Positions 62,784-64,000 of a stretch of DNA of 64,000 bases are shown here, piece after piece. The notes under the pieces are model-generated. The model made no database searches, had not been told where the DNA came from, and saw only the letters and a list, made by a program, of their open reading frames with translations. The translations under genes and the position numbers were made by a program. Location: the NCBI RefSeq assembly GCF_000155635.1, contig NZ_DS990556.1, positions 1,047,051-1,111,050 on the forward strand, in the 5' to 3' direction. The stretch comes from Cyanobium sp. PCC 7001 (GTDB taxonomy: Bacteria; Cyanobacteriota; Cyanobacteriia; PCC-6307; Cyanobiaceae). Positions within the stretch are counted from its first letter, which is position 1; the number at the start of each line of letters is the position of its first letter.

Positions 62784-63706
62784 TGCGGCGGCCGTCCCCC
62801 CGTCTGGCCGTGCTGCTGACCCTGCTGGGAGCAGGTGCTGGCCTGATCGCCCTGCTGGTGCAGGGCCAGCCCCAGCGGCTGCGGCCATCCCTCGCTCCGG
62901 CGGCCCGGCTGCTGGGCACCCCCTTCCAGCTCGCCGATCGCCTGGCCAGCCGGATGGTGCCGGTGGACGCCCTGGACGAGCGGGAGCTGGGCACGGTGCT
63001 CCACGCCCGCTACGCCGCCCGCATCCAGGCGGGGGATCCCGACCAGGCCTACCTCGACGCCCTGATGGAGGACCTGAAACCCCATCGGCGCCGCCCGCTG
63101 CACTACCGCGCCTACGCCGTGGGGCCCTGCGGCACGATCAACGCCGCGGCGCTGCCCGGCGGGATTGTGCTTGTGTGCCGCGAGCTGCTGCAGGGCATGG
63201 GCAGCGAAGCGGAGGTGGTGGGCGTTCTGGCCCACGAGATCGGCCACCTGGAGCTCGGTCACGGCTTCGATCTGGTACGGGGCGAATTGCTGGCCCGCCG
63301 CAGCCGCACGGTGCTGCTGGGCCGCCTCGCCGACCAGATGGTCGGGATTCTGGTGCGCCGGCGCTACAGCCAGGCGGCCGAGAGCGAGAGCGACGCCTAT
63401 GCCTTCGCGCTCCTGCTCGACAGCCTCTACGACCCCGCGGCCCTGGCCAGGGGGTTCCGCACCCTGATCGCCGACCGAGGACACGCGCGGCCGGTGGGGC
63501 TGCTGGGCGAGCTCTCCGCCAGCCATCCACCCTCGGAGCTCAGGCGGCAGCTTTATGCCGAACGTGCCCGGGCCTGGTGGCACAGCCACGGGAGCCAGCG
63601 GCGTTACCGCGGCACCCGCAACCTGAGAGAACGCCGCACCCTCAGGCAGCGGGAGCACGCCGAAGAATGGGCAAGCGGCCAGGAGGGGACTCAGGCCACC
63701 AGGTAG
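62783..63706 (+). CDS. M48-type zinc metalloprotease
   Basis: A 307-residue membrane-anchored peptidase. A basic start and one hydrophobic segment (about 8-27) precede the catalytic domain: HEIGHLELGH (zinc-binding HExxH, about residue 151) and ESESDAYAF with the third ligand Glu (about 205). YAVGPCGTINAAALPGGIVL and VCRELLQGMGSEAEVVGVLA are typical M48 flanks; INA.ALPGG is the family hallmark. It probably acts in the periplasm on misfolded or lipoproteins. The ATG shares its A with the DUF2339 stop. Its end overlaps the convergent sigma factor gene by 16 bases. Confidence 0.88.
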   Translation: MRRPSPRLAVLLTLLGAGAGLIALLVQGQPQRLRPSLAPAARLLGTPFQLADRLASRMVPVDALDERELGTVLHARYAARIQAGDPDQAYLDALMEDLKPHRRRPLHYRAYAVGPCGTINAAALPGGIVLVCRELLQGMGSEAEVVGVLAHEIGHLELGHGFDLVRGELLARRSRTVLLGRLADQMVGILVRRRYSQAAESESDAYAFALLLDSLYDPAALARGFRTLIADRGHARPVGLLGELSASHPPSELRRQLYAERARAWWHSHGSQRRYRGTRNLRERRTLRQREHAEEWASGQEGTQATR

Positions 63707-64000
63707 CCCTCAAGCCGGCGCGACTGGGAGCGGATTCCCTCGAGGGCCTTGCGCTCGAGATTGCGGGTCTTGTCGCGGCTCATGCCCAGGTTCTTGGCGA
63801 TGGAGCTGAGGCTCATCGGTTCGGTGAGGCCCTGACCCTCGGGATCCAGGCCGTAGCGCATCTTCAGCACCCGCCCCTGCAGCTCCGGCAGTTGCTCCAG
63901 CAGCGCCCGCAGGTCTCCCTTCAGGCACTCCCCGTCCACACGCTCCTCCGGCAGCTCCCCATCCCCCGCCAGCAGATCCAGCAGCTCCGTGTCCTCCCCA
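63691..64000 (-). CDS. Group 1/2 sigma-70 factor, C-terminal part
   Basis: The gene runs in from beyond the right edge; about 102 codons are visible. Region 4 reads LRALLEQLPELQGRVLKMRY, GLDPEGQGLTEPMSLSSIAK and NLGMSRDKTRNLERKALEGI, the -35-recognition helix-turn-helix of RpoD-like factors, with an acidic linker (GEDTELLDLLAGDGELPEE) before it. It belongs to the primary or alternative group 2 (SigA/B/C/D-type) sigma factors of cyanobacteria; the exact group cannot be told without region 2. Confidence 0.88.
   Translation of the reverse strand, partial: GEDTELLDLLAGDGELPEERVDGECLKGDLRALLEQLPELQGRVLKMRYGLDPEGQGLTEPMSLSSIAKNLGMSRDKTRNLERKALEGIRSQSRRLEGYLVA

Overview
The window is a piece of chromosome from a high-GC unicellular cyanobacterium, most likely of the Cyanobium/Synechococcus group. 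The evidence is a set of genes found only in oxygenic phototrophs (PsbY, the lipoprotein PSII factor CyanoP, carotene isomerase CrtH, Ycf54, a DUF6761 protein), a very high G+C content with GTG, TTG and possibly CTG starts, and nine HIP1 octamers (GCGATCGC) counted by eye. Genes are packed on both strands, often with 1-4 base overlaps. I see no rRNA, CRISPR array, prophage or complete insertion sequence; the only tRNA is tRNA-Lys(UUU).

Layout. 0-5 kb: the end of a DoxX-like gene, an ECF sigma factor with its RskA-type anti-sigma partner, the arsenosugar pair arsS-arsM, and a Ca2+/cation antiporter. 5-11.4 kb: tRNA-Lys, a gamma-carbonic-anhydrase-like protein, psbY, trmFO, crtH, two small unknowns, an OmpR-type response regulator without the usual phospho-acceptor aspartate, and DUF6761. 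11.4-15.9 kb: bolA-grxD, a secreted helical protein, an acyltransferase, pdxJ-ycf54 and a phosphatase. 15.9-24.6 kb: a complete recC-recB-recD operon with 4-base overlaps. 24.6-28 kb: a cupin, a DEAD-box helicase behind a 272-base leader, a 66-residue Cys-tailed ORF and a glycine-rich RRM protein. 28-34.2 kb: ABC exporter, LCP protein, FAD oxidoreductase, CyanoP, recR and lipA.

34.2-40.5 kb is the least core-like part: an AT-richer repeat-bearing spacer, an SMR-like membrane protein, a DJ-1/PfpI protein, glutamate decarboxylase, a GNAT enzyme, a decayed short-chain dehydrogenase and a nitroreductase. 47.2-40.5 kb (minus strand) is one tightly packed run: lysA, cdaA, uppS, bioB, trhO, a GST-DUF952 fusion, an unknown protein and a 49-residue membrane peptide. 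It joins cell-wall precursors (diaminopimelate/lysine and undecaprenyl phosphate) with c-di-AMP synthesis. 47.3-53.4 kb: rimI, clpC, then an alcohol-dehydrogenase-family gene with a 3' frameshift, an alpha/beta hydrolase and a DUF2993 protein. 53.3-56.3 kb (minus): an Orn/Lys/Arg-decarboxylase-like gene, cbiT and cdsA. 56.4-64 kb: an ABC1 kinase, an unknown membrane protein, a 1,369-residue DUF2339 protein, an M48 protease and the end of a primary-type sigma factor.

The observations I would follow up first are the response regulator without its aspartate, recR apparently starting at CTG inside a CTGA overlap, the 49-residue membrane peptide ending the cdaA run, the repeat-rich spacer at 34.2-34.7 kb, and a recurrent TANNNT element placed so close to start codons that several mRNAs may be leaderless. 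I did not find an obviously new multi-gene system. Functions come from motif and family recognition by eye; no database search was run.
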